Origin: Nakamurella alba
GTDB lineage: Bacteria > Actinomycetota > Actinomycetes > Mycobacteriales > Nakamurellaceae
DNA length: 64,000 nucleotides
Reading direction: 5' to 3'
Assembly: GCF_009707545.1 (NCBI RefSeq)
Contig: NZ_WLYK01000009.1
Span: 1-64,000 of the forward strand
Below, piece after piece: positions 32,671-41,717 of the stretch; position 1 is the first letter of the stretch; each line of letters starts with the position of its first letter. Made by a program: the position numbers and the translations under genes. The notes beneath the pieces are model-generated. The model searched no databases, had not been told where the DNA came from, and worked only from the letters and a program-made list of their open reading frames with translations.

Positions 32671-33824
32671 GCGACGCCTTCCTCGATCCGCGTGCCGGTG
32701 GGCCGGCCGCCAACGGCGAACGGGCTGTCCGTCCGCTCTCCGAGCGCCAGCGCGACGGCGAGTTCGCCGACCGCGGGCGCCATCTTGAACCCGTGTCCCG
32801 AGAACCCGGTCACCACGACCGCTCTCGGGTCCGGGCCGGAGACCACCAGTGGTGTCCGATCCGGGGTGTAGACGTCCTGGTGCACCGAGACCCGGACCGG
32901 CTCCGGTCCCAGGCCCGGCAGCAGGCCGGCCACCGTGGCACCGAAGGCGGAGAGCTGCCGGCGGGACGGCGCGCCGGGCAGGTCCTGATCGACTGGGACG
33001 TCGCCCCAGACGTCGGTGGTGGCCACCTTGACGGTCGCACCGTCCAGGGTGGGCGCCCCGAACAGGTGCACCGGGCCGTGATCGCGCAGGAAGGCCGGGA
33101 ACACCGACGGCGCAAAGTCCGCGGGGCGGTCGGCCAGGAACCAGGTGAGCAGCAACCGGCGCCGGACCAGCGGCGGCAGGCCGGGGACCGGTACCAGGGG
33201 CTGCCGTGTCGATCCGGTGGCGACCACCACCTTCCCGGCGCGGACCGTCCCGGACCTGGTGTGGACGGTGACCGGGTCGGTGGTGAGATCAACGGCGGTC
33301 ACGCCGTTCCCGCCGTGAAGCCGGGCGCCGGCTGCCCGGGCAGCAGTCTGCGCCGCGTGCACGGCGGCCTCCGACCGCAGCACCCCGCCGCGCGGGTCGA
33401 GCACGCCGATCTCGCCGCCGGACAGCCGGTGCTGCGGGAAGCGCCGGGCCAGCTCCGCCGTGTCCAGCACCTCGTGCGGGAGGCCGAACCCCGCCGCCGA
33501 GGCGAACACCCCGGCGAGCTCCGGCCGGTCCGGCGGACTCACCGTGAGCACCCCGGTGCGCAGCAGCAGCCCGGCGCCGGTCAGCGCCTCGAGCTCACCC
33601 CACAGCCGGTCCGACTCCTGCAGCAGCGGAACGTATCTCGAGCCTTCGTGGTACAAGGAGCGGTACAGCCGCGACTCCCCCGCGTACGAGCCGTGGGAGT
33701 GTGCACCGACGTAGGTGTCCAGGCCGACCACCCGTACGCCGCTCCGCCGGGTCGCCCGCCAGGCGGCCATCGACCCGAAGGTCCCGAGCCCGATCACCGC
33801 CAGATCGGCGACCTGTTCCGGCAT
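32667..33824 (-). CDS. MTOX/sarcosine oxidase-like FAD enzyme without cysteine
   Basis: 385 residues from ATG 33824 with a GGGGGAG ribosome site. The Rossmann motif is DLAVIGLGTFGSMAAW. Family blocks follow: SHGSYAGESRLYRSLYHEGS, VLRSEAAVHAAQTAA, KVVVATGSTRQPLVPVPGLP and VVVTGFSGHGFKMAPAVGEL. Monomeric sarcosine and N-methyltryptophan oxidases hold FAD covalently on a Cys before a Y-T-x-T-P-D-type motif. Here the matching position is near His315 (HQDVYTPDR), and I find no Cys anywhere in the protein. FAD is therefore probably non-covalent, or bound through another residue. Likely substrate: an N-methyl or secondary amino acid released by the hydantoinases. Confidence 0.88.
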   Translation of the reverse strand: MPEQVADLAVIGLGTFGSMAAWRATRRSGVRVVGLDTYVGAHSHGSYAGESRLYRSLYHEGSRYVPLLQESDRLWGELEALTGAGLLLRTGVLTVSPPDRPELAGVFASAAGFGLPHEVLDTAELARRFPQHRLSGGEIGVLDPRGGVLRSEAAVHAAQTAARAAGARLHGGNGVTAVDLTTDPVTVHTRSGTVRAGKVVVATGSTRQPLVPVPGLPPLVRRRLLLTWFLADRPADFAPSVFPAFLRDHGPVHLFGAPTLDGATVKVATTDVWGDVPVDQDLPGAPSRRQLSAFGATVAGLLPGLGPEPVRVSVHQDVYTPDRTPLVVSGPDPRAVVVTGFSGHGFKMAPAVGELAVALALGERTDSPFAVGGRPTGTRIEEGVA

Positions 33825-33856
33825 GCCCACTCCCCCTGCGACCCGTCCCGTCCCGG

Positions 33857-34435
33857 TCAGCCCGCGACGGCGCGGTCGAGCAGGGCGCCGTCGAACTTGA
33901 CGTCGAAGAGGTAGTCGTCGAGGGCGACGGACAGCGCCGAGTTGAAGATGTTGGAGGCGATCATCTTCGCGCCGACCGTGGTGATCAGCACGATCTCCGA
34001 CGGTGAGAAGCGGGCCCGGAGCGCATCGGTGATCGCCGGGTCGATCGTGGTCGGGTTGTTGACCATGGCGCGGCCGTAGGCGATCAGCATCTTCTCCTCC
34101 TCGGTGAACTCGAAGTCGGCGAAGGACAGGTCGAGCTCGGCGAGCAGGCGGGCGTGGTACCGCGAGCAGATCACGCACTCGTCCTCGACGGAGATGGCGT
34201 AGCAGAAGAAGTACACCGCGCGGGATCCCACGACCTCGGTGAGCTTGTCCCGCACCGGGTAGAACTCCATCGCCCGGTAGGACGGCAGGCTGTGCAGCAG
34301 TGTGGCCACCATGTTGGTGACCCGGCCGTGCTTGGCGCGGATGGATTCCAGCAGCTCGGCCGCCGCGGGCTCGGCCTCCTCGGCGGTGATCAGCGGGACC
34401 ACGGGCGCGGCCTGGGTGGCGAACGGGAGGGTCAT
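33857..34435 (-). CDS. AhpD/carboxymuconolactone decarboxylase-like protein
   Basis: 192 residues from ATG 34435, which overlaps the HyuB stop by 4 bases. The AhpD-type active site is present as EDECVICSRYHARLL (Glu, Cys-x-x-Cys, His), followed by MLIAYGRAMVNNPTTIDPAI and IVLITTVGAKMIASNIFNSA. AhpD-like proteins reduce peroxides through this Cys pair. Next to an H2O2-producing flavin oxidase, a peroxide-scavenging job is reasonable, but this is inference. A 32-base gap separates it from the oxidase gene. Confidence 0.9.
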   Translation of the reverse strand: MTLPFATQAAPVVPLITAEEAEPAAAELLESIRAKHGRVTNMVATLLHSLPSYRAMEFYPVRDKLTEVVGSRAVYFFCYAISVEDECVICSRYHARLLAELDLSFADFEFTEEEKMLIAYGRAMVNNPTTIDPAITDALRARFSPSEIVLITTVGAKMIASNIFNSALSVALDDYLFDVKFDGALLDRAVAG

Positions 34436-36135
34436 GACAGGGCCTTTCGGGTGGGGTGTGCGGGGGTGGGGACCAGGCGCCAGGCGGTGCCGTACCAGCG
34501 GTCCGCGGCAGCCGGGGTGGTCTTGCCGGCGATCACGTCCGCGGCGACGGCCTCCGGCCGCCGGTCGGCGGCCAGTCCGACGGCGCCGCCACCGGGCAGG
34601 GTGTGCACGACGAGATCCCCGGCGACCAGTCGGCGGGTGAACTTGCTCGGCATGTCGCGGGTCTCTCCGTCCTGGGTCAGCGTGGTGCCGCTGACGGTGC
34701 CGTCCGCGCCGCCGTGCAGCCCGAACGGTGCCCGCACCGAACGGTCGGACCGCACGTGCACCATCGCCTCGCCGTCGACCAGCCGGTAGGACCGGCGGAC
34801 GGCGAGCCCGCCGCGGTACTGCCCGGCGCCGCCGGTGTCCGGGACGTAGCCGTACTCCTCGATCCGCACCGGCACCCCCGCCTCGATCAGCTCGACCGGC
34901 TCGTTGACCGCGTTGCCGGCCGGCGTGGCGCATCCGTCGATGCCGTCGAGCCCGGACCGCGCACCCCAGCTGCCCGCGAAGAAGTCGACGAACACGTACC
35001 GGCTGCCGTCGCTGCGGGTGCCGCCGAAGGACACCCCGGTGGACCCGCCGTCGGAGCCGGCGAACACCGTGCCCGGGCAGGCCAGGTCGAGGGCGCCGAG
35101 CACGGTGTCGAAGACCCGGAACATGGTCACCCCGCGGGCCGCGCAGGCGGCCGGCATCGACACGTTGACCAGCGACCCCACCGGCGCGTCGATGTCCACC
35201 ACCCGGAAGAAGCCCTCGTTGTTCGGGACGTCGACCGGCAGGAAGTACCGGACGGCGGCGTACACGGCGGCCTTCGTCGACGGCAGCGTCGCGTTGATGG
35301 CGCCGGCCGCCTTGTCCGCGGTGCCGGCCAGGTCGACCCGCAGCCCGTCGCCGGCCACGGTCAGCGTGACCACCACCGGCAGCGGCGTGTCGCCGATCCC
35401 GTCGTTGTCGATGCAGTCCTCGAACCGGTACTCGCCGTCCGGCCAGCGGCTGATCTCCGCGCGCGCCAGCCGCTCCCCGTACTCGACGAGATGCGTGCAG
35501 TAGTCGAGCAACTCGCCGGTACCCATCCGCCGGGCCAGTTCGGTCAGACCGCGGGCCGCGGTGGCGCAGGCGGCCAGCTGCGCCCGCAGGTCCGCCATCA
35601 CCAGGTCCGGCATCCGGACGTTCGCGCAGAGGATGTCGAGCACCACCTGCTGCTTGACACCCCGGTGCACCAACCGGATCGGCGGGATCCGCAGCCCTTC
35701 CTGGTGGATCTCGGTGGAGTCGGCGGCGATGCTGCCCGGCACCCGCCCGCCCATGTCGACGTGGTGGCAGACGACCACGGCGAACCCGAGCAGCACCCCT
35801 GCCTCGTCGTGCACCGCCCGCACCACGAACACGTCCGGGATGTGCATGCCGCCCTGGTACGGGTCGTTGGTGACGAAGACGTCGCCGACGCCGATGTCGT
35901 CGCCGAAGCGGCCCAGCACGGCACGCATCATGTCCGGCATGGCGCCGAGGTGCAGGGCGCTGGACAGGCCCTGCACGAGCAGGGTGCCGTCCGGTCCGCA
36001 GACCGCCGTGGAGAAGTCCATGCTCAGCTTCACCACGGTGGACTGCGAGATCCGCAGCACGGTGAAGACCATGTCCTCGGCGATGCTCTCCAGCGCGTGC
36101 CGGGTCACCTCGAGGGTGATCGGGTCCGTCGTCAC
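34432..36135 (-). CDS. Hydantoinase B/oxoprolinase family protein (pair 1)
   Basis: 567 residues. HyuB blocks are present: DPITLEVTRHALESIAEDMV, GDVFVTNDPYQGGMHIPDVF, VCHHVDMGGRVPGSIAADST, FVDFFAGSWGARSGLDGIDG and QYRGGLAVRRSY. It overlaps HyuA pair 1 upstream and the AhpD-like gene downstream, 4 bases each. The metal-site region 'CHHVDMGG' differs from the 'AHHADYAD' of the other HyuB in this operon, so the two pairs probably handle different rings. Confidence 0.93.
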   Translation of the reverse strand: MTTDPITLEVTRHALESIAEDMVFTVLRISQSTVVKLSMDFSTAVCGPDGTLLVQGLSSALHLGAMPDMMRAVLGRFGDDIGVGDVFVTNDPYQGGMHIPDVFVVRAVHDEAGVLLGFAVVVCHHVDMGGRVPGSIAADSTEIHQEGLRIPPIRLVHRGVKQQVVLDILCANVRMPDLVMADLRAQLAACATAARGLTELARRMGTGELLDYCTHLVEYGERLARAEISRWPDGEYRFEDCIDNDGIGDTPLPVVVTLTVAGDGLRVDLAGTADKAAGAINATLPSTKAAVYAAVRYFLPVDVPNNEGFFRVVDIDAPVGSLVNVSMPAACAARGVTMFRVFDTVLGALDLACPGTVFAGSDGGSTGVSFGGTRSDGSRYVFVDFFAGSWGARSGLDGIDGCATPAGNAVNEPVELIEAGVPVRIEEYGYVPDTGGAGQYRGGLAVRRSYRLVDGEAMVHVRSDRSVRAPFGLHGGADGTVSGTTLTQDGETRDMPSKFTRRLVAGDLVVHTLPGGGAVGLAADRRPEAVAADVIAGKTTPAAADRWYGTAWRLVPTPAHPTRKALS

Positions 36136-38204
36136 GACTCCCGCTCCATCCTGATCACACCGGCACCGGCCGGCGCGGCCCGCCAGCCGGGAGCGATCAC
36201 CACCGTGGTGTCAGGCCGGCGCAGGATCAACGGCCCGGATCTCCCGTCGCCCAGATCCGCCACCTCGTCGAGGATCTCGGTCATCAGCCGGCCGTGCCGC
36301 GACCCGAAGTGCACGGACCGCTTGCCGACCGGCGGTCGTTCGCCGGCTGCGGAACCGGCCGGTCCGTCGGTGGCCTGCGGCAGATCGGTCGCCAGGGTCG
36401 CGACCAGCCGCACGGCGGCGATCTCCAGCGGGAGGTCGAACCGCAGCCCGAAGATGCGCTCGTAGGACTCCTGGAACGACTCGCCGAGATCCGCAGCGGT
36501 GACACCGGCGGCGAACCGGACCGGGAGGTCGGTCGACTGCCCGGTGTAGCGGAGGTCCACCTCGACCTCGGTGGTGGCGCCGCCGGTCGACGGCGCCTCG
36601 AGTGCGACCCAGTCGGCGGCCTCGGCCCGCAGGACGTCGACCACCGGATCCAGTGCACCGACGGCGATGTCGTCCAGTGCCCGGATGGTGGAGCGCAGGA
36701 ACGCCCGACGCACAGGGGCGGTGGCCAGGCCGACCGCGCTGAACACCCCGGCCAGCGGCGGCACCAGGACGGTGCGGATGCCGAGTTCCTCGGCGATGTC
36801 GCAGGCGTAACCGGGGCCGTTCCCGCCGAACGCGATCAGCGTGAAGTCCCGCGGGTCGTGGCCGCGCTCGGTCGAGACCGCCTTGAGGGTGCGGGCCATC
36901 GTGGTGGTGGCGATCCGCCGGGCACCCGAGGCGGCCTCGTCGACCGTCAACTCCAGCGGGGCGGCGATCCGGTCGCGGATCGCGTCCTCGGCCGCTGCGC
37001 GATCGAGAGTAACCGTGCCATCAGCGATGTCGTCCAGGTAACCGAGCACCAGACCGGCGTCGGTGATCGTCGGTTCGGTCCCGCCCCGGCCGTAGGCGAC
37101 CGGTCCGGGCCGGGCACCGGCACTGCGCGGGCCGACCCGGAGCAGGCCGCCCTCGTCCACCCGGAGTAGGCTGCCGCCTCCCGCACCCACCTCGGCGATG
37201 TCCAGCGCGGGTGCCCGCACGGCGAACCCGCCGCCGGAGAACACGCGGCTGCCGACGCTGAGCTCGGCGCCGACGGCGAACTCCTCGGCCATCACCACCC
37301 GCCCGTCCTCCACCAGGCAGGCCTTCGCGGTGGTGCCGCCCATGTCGAAGCTGAGCGCCCGTGCGACCCCGAGATCGCCGGCCACCCGTTGAGCGGCCAC
37401 GACTCCCGCGGCCGGACCGGACTCGATGACCGTGACCGGCAATTCCCCGGCGGTGGCCAGGCCGACGAGTCCGCCGTCGGACTGCATGACGTGCACCGGG
37501 ACCCGCAGGCCGGCTCCGGAGAGTCGGGCGGCGACGCCGGCGAAGTACTCCCGGACGGCCGGGCGCACATAGGCGTTCACCACGGTGGTGCTGGTGCGCT
37601 CGTACTCCCCCGGGCGGGCCAGCACCTCGTGCGAGAGCGAGATGTCCAGGCCGGGCAGTCGTGTGGTGAGCAGCTCGGCGAGCCGGCGCTCGTGGGTGCC
37701 GTCGGCGTAGGAGTGCAGGAGGCAGATCGCCACCGAGCGGATGCCGTGCCGGTCCAGCTCGCCGGCGATCGCCTCCACACCGGCCTCGTCCAGGGGCGTC
37801 ACCACCGCACCGGTCGGGTCCAGCCGTTCGTCGACCTCGAAGCGGAACTGCCGGGCCACCAACGGTTCCGGCTTGACCCACAACATGTCGTAGAGCCGGG
37901 GCACCCGCATCCGGCCGAGTTCGAGCACGTCCCGGAACCCGCGGGTGGTGATCAGCGCGGTCGGGCCGCCGCGTCGCTCCAGGATCGTGTTGGTCACCAC
38001 CGTGGTGCCGTGCGCGAGCAGACCGACCGCGTCGGCGGGGATCCCGCAACGGGCCATGATCGCGGCGACGCCCTCGGCGATGCCGCGTGAGTAGTCGTCG
38101 GGGGTGGAGTGCACCTTGACAGCGGCGTGCGTCCCGTCCGGTCCGATGGCCACCACGTCGGTGAAGGTGCCGCCGACGTCGGCGCCGATCCGCCAGCCGG
38201 TCAT
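36132..38204 (-). CDS. Hydantoinase A/oxoprolinase family protein (pair 1)
   Basis: 690 residues from ATG 38204, fixed by the 4-base overlap with the ABC ATPase stop. HyuA blocks: RIGADVGGTFTDVVAIGPDG, LLAHGTTVVTNTILERRGGP, VHVMQSDGGLVGLATAGELP, SFDMGGTTAKACLVEDGRVV and FTLIAFGGNGPGYACDIAEE. It is the ATPase subunit for the HyuB at 34432-36135. DMGGTTAK, versus DMGGTSTD in the second HyuA, separates the two subfamilies. Confidence 0.93.
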   Translation of the reverse strand: MTGWRIGADVGGTFTDVVAIGPDGTHAAVKVHSTPDDYSRGIAEGVAAIMARCGIPADAVGLLAHGTTVVTNTILERRGGPTALITTRGFRDVLELGRMRVPRLYDMLWVKPEPLVARQFRFEVDERLDPTGAVVTPLDEAGVEAIAGELDRHGIRSVAICLLHSYADGTHERRLAELLTTRLPGLDISLSHEVLARPGEYERTSTTVVNAYVRPAVREYFAGVAARLSGAGLRVPVHVMQSDGGLVGLATAGELPVTVIESGPAAGVVAAQRVAGDLGVARALSFDMGGTTAKACLVEDGRVVMAEEFAVGAELSVGSRVFSGGGFAVRAPALDIAEVGAGGGSLLRVDEGGLLRVGPRSAGARPGPVAYGRGGTEPTITDAGLVLGYLDDIADGTVTLDRAAAEDAIRDRIAAPLELTVDEAASGARRIATTTMARTLKAVSTERGHDPRDFTLIAFGGNGPGYACDIAEELGIRTVLVPPLAGVFSAVGLATAPVRRAFLRSTIRALDDIAVGALDPVVDVLRAEAADWVALEAPSTGGATTEVEVDLRYTGQSTDLPVRFAAGVTAADLGESFQESYERIFGLRFDLPLEIAAVRLVATLATDLPQATDGPAGSAAGERPPVGKRSVHFGSRHGRLMTEILDEVADLGDGRSGPLILRRPDTTVVIAPGWRAAPAGAGVIRMERES

Positions 38205-39838
38205 CGGGCCACCCGGTGTCCGCCCGGGACCGAGTTCAGCAGCAGCCGGGTGTATTCGTGCTGCGGGTCGGCCATCACCTGCGTGGTCGGCCCGGTCTCC
38301 AGGATGCGGCCGCCTCGGATCACCACCACCCGGTCCGACAGGTATTCCGCGACCCGCAGGTCGTGGGTGATCAGCACGATCGCCACCCCCCATTCCTCGC
38401 GCAGCCGCAGTAGCACCTCGAGCACGCCGGCGCGGACGGACACGTCGAGCATGGAGACCGGCTCGTCGGCGATCACCAGGTCGGGTCGCTGCACCAGCGC
38501 CCGGGCGATCACCACCCGCTGCCGCTGACCGCCGGACAGCTCGTGCGGCAACCGGTGCAGGTACGTCTCCGGCGGCGTGAGCCCGACGGCGGTGAGCGCC
38601 TCGACCACCGCCGCGCGGTTGCCGTCCCGGCCCTTCCGGCCGTGCGCCCGCAGCGGTTCCGCGACGGCGTCCAGCACCGGCTGCCGGGGGTCCAGGCTGC
38701 GGAACGGGTCCTGGAAGACCATCTGCACCCGGGCGGTGAGCGCGGTCCGGTCCAGGTCCCCGATCGGGGTGCCGTCGATCCGGACGGTGCCGGCGGTGGC
38801 CGGCAGCAGGCCCGCGGCGATCGAGGCCATGGTGGACTTGCCGCTGCCGGATTCGCCGACCACGGCAACGATCTCGCCGCGCTCGACGCGCAGGTCGGCG
38901 TCCTGCAGGGCGGTCAGCCGGTTCTGCTCCCGGTCGACGAATTGGGCCAGCACACCGGTCTTCGTCCGGTACTCCTTGCGCACCCCGGCCAGCTCCAGCA
39001 CCGGGACGGCCGCCGGCGCCGGGGGTTCCGGCCGGTCCTGCGGCCTGGAGAGCAGGTCGGCGTCGCGCAGGGCGATGGTGTAGCGGCGCCGGGGCTCGTC
39101 GAAGATCTGTGCCACCGGGCCGGACTCGACCACGCCGCCGTTCTGCATCACCACGACGGTGTCGCACATGTCGGCGATCACCCCCAGGTCGTGTGAGATG
39201 AGCAGCAGCGCGAAGCCGAGCTCGCGGCGCAGGTCGCGGATGGTGTCCAGCACCTGGGCCTGCACCACCACGTCCAGCGCGGTGGTCGGCTCGTCGGCCA
39301 CCACCAGGTCCGGCCGTCCGACCAGCGCCATCGCGATGCCGACCCGCTGCCGCATGCCGCCGGACAGCTCGTGCGGGAACGCCGTCAGCCGGGAGGCCGG
39401 CAGGCCGACCGCGTCGAAGACCTCGCGCACCCGGGTCCGGATCTCGCTCCGGCCCAGCCCGCCGCGGATCCGCAGCACCTCCGCGATCTGGTCCTGCACC
39501 CGCAGTACGGGGTTGAGCCCGTTGATCGCGGCCTGCGGCACCAGGGCGATCTTCTCGCCACGGATGCGCCGCATCCCCCGGTCCCCCACGCCGACCAGAT
39601 CGGTGCCGCGGAAGAGGATCCCGCCGTCGATGTCGGCGGCCGGGCCGAGCAGGTCGAGCACGGCGTGGGCGACCGTCGACTTCCCGCAGCCGGTCTCGCC
39701 GACGATGCCCACCGCACCGCCGGCCGGGACGGTCAGGGACACGTCGTCGACGGCGCGGAACGCCTCCGCGCCGACGCCGTAGGTGACGGACAGGTGGGAC
39801 AGGGTCAGTACGGGTGCGGGGGCTTCCGGTGTGCTCAT
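38201..39838 (-). CDS. Peptide/nickel-type ABC transporter, two ATPase domains in one chain
   Basis: 545 residues from ATG 39838. Two ABC cassettes are fused (a DppD-DppF type fusion). Domain 1 has Walker A GIVGETGCGKST, signature ELSGGMRQRVGIAMAL and Walker B DLVVADEPTTALD. Domain 2 has VVGESGSGKST, ELSGGQRQRVVIARAL and DLVIADEPVSMLD; the last has Val-Ser-Met where Thr-Ser-Ala is usual. It energises import through the adjoining permeases. Both ends overlap neighbours by 4 bases. Confidence 0.95.
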   Translation of the reverse strand: MSTPEAPAPVLTLSHLSVTYGVGAEAFRAVDDVSLTVPAGGAVGIVGETGCGKSTVAHAVLDLLGPAADIDGGILFRGTDLVGVGDRGMRRIRGEKIALVPQAAINGLNPVLRVQDQIAEVLRIRGGLGRSEIRTRVREVFDAVGLPASRLTAFPHELSGGMRQRVGIAMALVGRPDLVVADEPTTALDVVVQAQVLDTIRDLRRELGFALLLISHDLGVIADMCDTVVVMQNGGVVESGPVAQIFDEPRRRYTIALRDADLLSRPQDRPEPPAPAAVPVLELAGVRKEYRTKTGVLAQFVDREQNRLTALQDADLRVERGEIVAVVGESGSGKSTMASIAAGLLPATAGTVRIDGTPIGDLDRTALTARVQMVFQDPFRSLDPRQPVLDAVAEPLRAHGRKGRDGNRAAVVEALTAVGLTPPETYLHRLPHELSGGQRQRVVIARALVQRPDLVIADEPVSMLDVSVRAGVLEVLLRLREEWGVAIVLITHDLRVAEYLSDRVVVIRGGRILETGPTTQVMADPQHEYTRLLLNSVPGGHRVAR

Positions 39839-40749
39839 CGGACCTCCCCGGTGATCACGTCGACGGTCTTCCGGCGGCGGGGGCGGCGGCGGACGTCGCC
39901 GCGGCCGCCGATCGCCGCGTTGATGCCGTCGCCGCACATGTTCAGCGCCACCACGAGAAGGAAGATCGCGGCGCCGGCGGAGGTGGCGATCCACGGTGCC
40001 GAGCTCAGGTAGTTCTGCCCGTCCCGCATGACCTGGCCCCAGCTGGTGACGTCGGGGTCGCCGAGGCCGAGGAAGCCCAGGCCCGCCTCGAGGATCACCG
40101 CGAACCCGACCAGCAGCGTGGCCTGGGCGATCACCGGGGCCATGCAGTTGGGGATCACGTGGCGGAACAGCGTGCCCCACTCGCCGACACCCGCGGCGCG
40201 GGAGGCGGTGACGAACGGTTCATTCCGCGTCGCCTGCACCTGCGCCCGCACCACGCGGGCCACGGCCGGCCAGGACACGGCGCCGGCGACCAGCGCCAGG
40301 GTCACCAGGTCCGGTCCGAACAGCGCCGAGAACACCACCAGCAGTAGCAGACTCGGGTACACCGAGACGATCTCCAGCAGCCGGGACACGAGGCTGTCGA
40401 CCAGCCCGCCGAAGTAGCCGGCCACCGCGCCGAGGACGGTGCCGAGCACCAGGGCGACCACGCCGACCATGACGCCGAACAGGATGGAGGCGCGGCTGCC
40501 CCAGATCAGCTGGCTCAGCACGTCCCGGCCCAGGTGGTCGGTGCCCAGCAGGTGGGACCCGGACGGCGAGGCCAGGGTGAGATCACTGCCGGCGAAGGCC
40601 GGGTACGGCGCGATCCAGGGCGCGGTGAGGGCCACCAGCACGAGCAGCACGACGACCGATGCACCGACAACGGCCGCCCGGTCGGCGCGGAACCGGGTCC
40701 AGGCGGTCGACCGGCGGCGGGTCACCGGCGCACCGGCGTCGTCGCTCAT
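39835..40749 (-). CDS. Peptide/nickel-type ABC transporter permease (DppC-like)
   Basis: 304 residues from ATG 40749. About six membrane helices begin with VVGASVVVLLVLVALTAPWI. DppC hallmarks are SGSHLLGTDHLGRDVLSQLI, SRLLEIVSVYPSLLLLVVFS and the EAA loop ASRAAGVGEWGTLFRHVIPN. The C-terminus is basic (RRRPRRRKT). It pairs with the DppB-like permease at 40746-41717, overlapping by 4 bases. Confidence 0.95.
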   Translation of the reverse strand: MSDDAGAPVTRRRSTAWTRFRADRAAVVGASVVVLLVLVALTAPWIAPYPAFAGSDLTLASPSGSHLLGTDHLGRDVLSQLIWGSRASILFGVMVGVVALVLGTVLGAVAGYFGGLVDSLVSRLLEIVSVYPSLLLLVVFSALFGPDLVTLALVAGAVSWPAVARVVRAQVQATRNEPFVTASRAAGVGEWGTLFRHVIPNCMAPVIAQATLLVGFAVILEAGLGFLGLGDPDVTSWGQVMRDGQNYLSSAPWIATSAGAAIFLLVVALNMCGDGINAAIGGRGDVRRRPRRRKTVDVITGEVR

Positions 40750-41717
40750 CGGATGCTCACTCTCGGGTCCAGGAAGGCGTTCACCACGTCGGTGACCAGG
40801 TTGGCGACAGCGACACCGACGCCGGCCAGCAGGAAGATCCCCATCATCAGCGGGTAGTCGCGGGACAGGATCGCCTGGTTGAGTGTCTGACCGACACCCG
40901 GCCAGCCGAAGAGGGTCTCGGTGAGCACGGCGCCGGTGACGGCCAGCCCGAAGTTGAGGCCGGCCAGGGTGATCACCGGCAGCCGGGCGGTGCGCAGGGC
41001 GTGGGCGAAGTACACCCGGGTCTCCGAGGCACCCTTGGCGCGGGCGGTGCGGACGAAGTCCTCGCGGGCGGACTGCAGCACGCCGGCCCGGGTGATCCGC
41101 AGGTAGGTGGGCAGTGTCCAGGCCGCGGTGAGGGTCACCACCGGCAGCAGCAGGTGCTTGAGCAGGTCCTCGAAGGCCGCCCAGGTGCCGGGTTCGACGA
41201 AGGGATCGGACATGCCGGAGGACGGCAGCAGCTGCCACTGCACGCTGAACAGCAGGATCAGCAGCATCCCCAGCCAGAACACCGGCATCGACGCCAGGGC
41301 GAGGGAGCCACCGGAGATGAGCCGGTCGGCCGGCGAGCCCCAGCGCTGGGCGGCCATGGTGCCCAGCACCATGCCGAGCACCAGGCCCAGCAACTCGCTG
41401 GCCACGATCAGCAGCAGGGTCGCCGGCAGCCGGCTGAGCAGCACCTCGAGCACCGGCTGGTTGGTGGAGAAGGACTGCCCGAGGTCCAGTCGGACCAGCT
41501 GGCCGACGTAGTCCAGGAACTGCTGCAGCGTCGACTGGTCCAGCCCGTACCGGACCCGGACCTCCTCGATGTACTCGTTGGTCGCGGTCGGGCCGGCCAG
41601 CACCGTCGCCGGGTCACCGGGCGCCAGGTGCACGATCGCGAAACTGATCACCACGACGGCGATCAGCAGCGGGACGAGCTGGAGCACCCGTCCCGCGATG
41701 TACCTCGACAGGCTCAT
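40746..41717 (-). CDS. Peptide/nickel-type ABC transporter permease (DppB-like)
   Basis: 323 residues from ATG 41717. DppB features are YIAGRVLQLVPLLIAVVVIS with FAIVHLAPGDPATVLAG, the EAA loop TARAKGASETRVYFAHALRT and the end motif LTETLFGWPGVGQTLNQAIL. Six membrane helices. It forms the membrane channel with the DppC-like protein. Both gene ends overlap neighbours by 4 bases. Confidence 0.95.
   Translation of the reverse strand: MSLSRYIAGRVLQLVPLLIAVVVISFAIVHLAPGDPATVLAGPTATNEYIEEVRVRYGLDQSTLQQFLDYVGQLVRLDLGQSFSTNQPVLEVLLSRLPATLLLIVASELLGLVLGMVLGTMAAQRWGSPADRLISGGSLALASMPVFWLGMLLILLFSVQWQLLPSSGMSDPFVEPGTWAAFEDLLKHLLLPVVTLTAAWTLPTYLRITRAGVLQSAREDFVRTARAKGASETRVYFAHALRTARLPVITLAGLNFGLAVTGAVLTETLFGWPGVGQTLNQAILSRDYPLMMGIFLLAGVGVAVANLVTDVVNAFLDPRVSIR

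Noticed and set aside
28904-38204. Acetone carboxylase (AcxABC) instead of hydantoinase
   Set aside because: HyuA/B resemble acetone carboxylase subunits, but no small AcxC-type gamma subunit is present and the context is a peptide-type importer with a deacylase.
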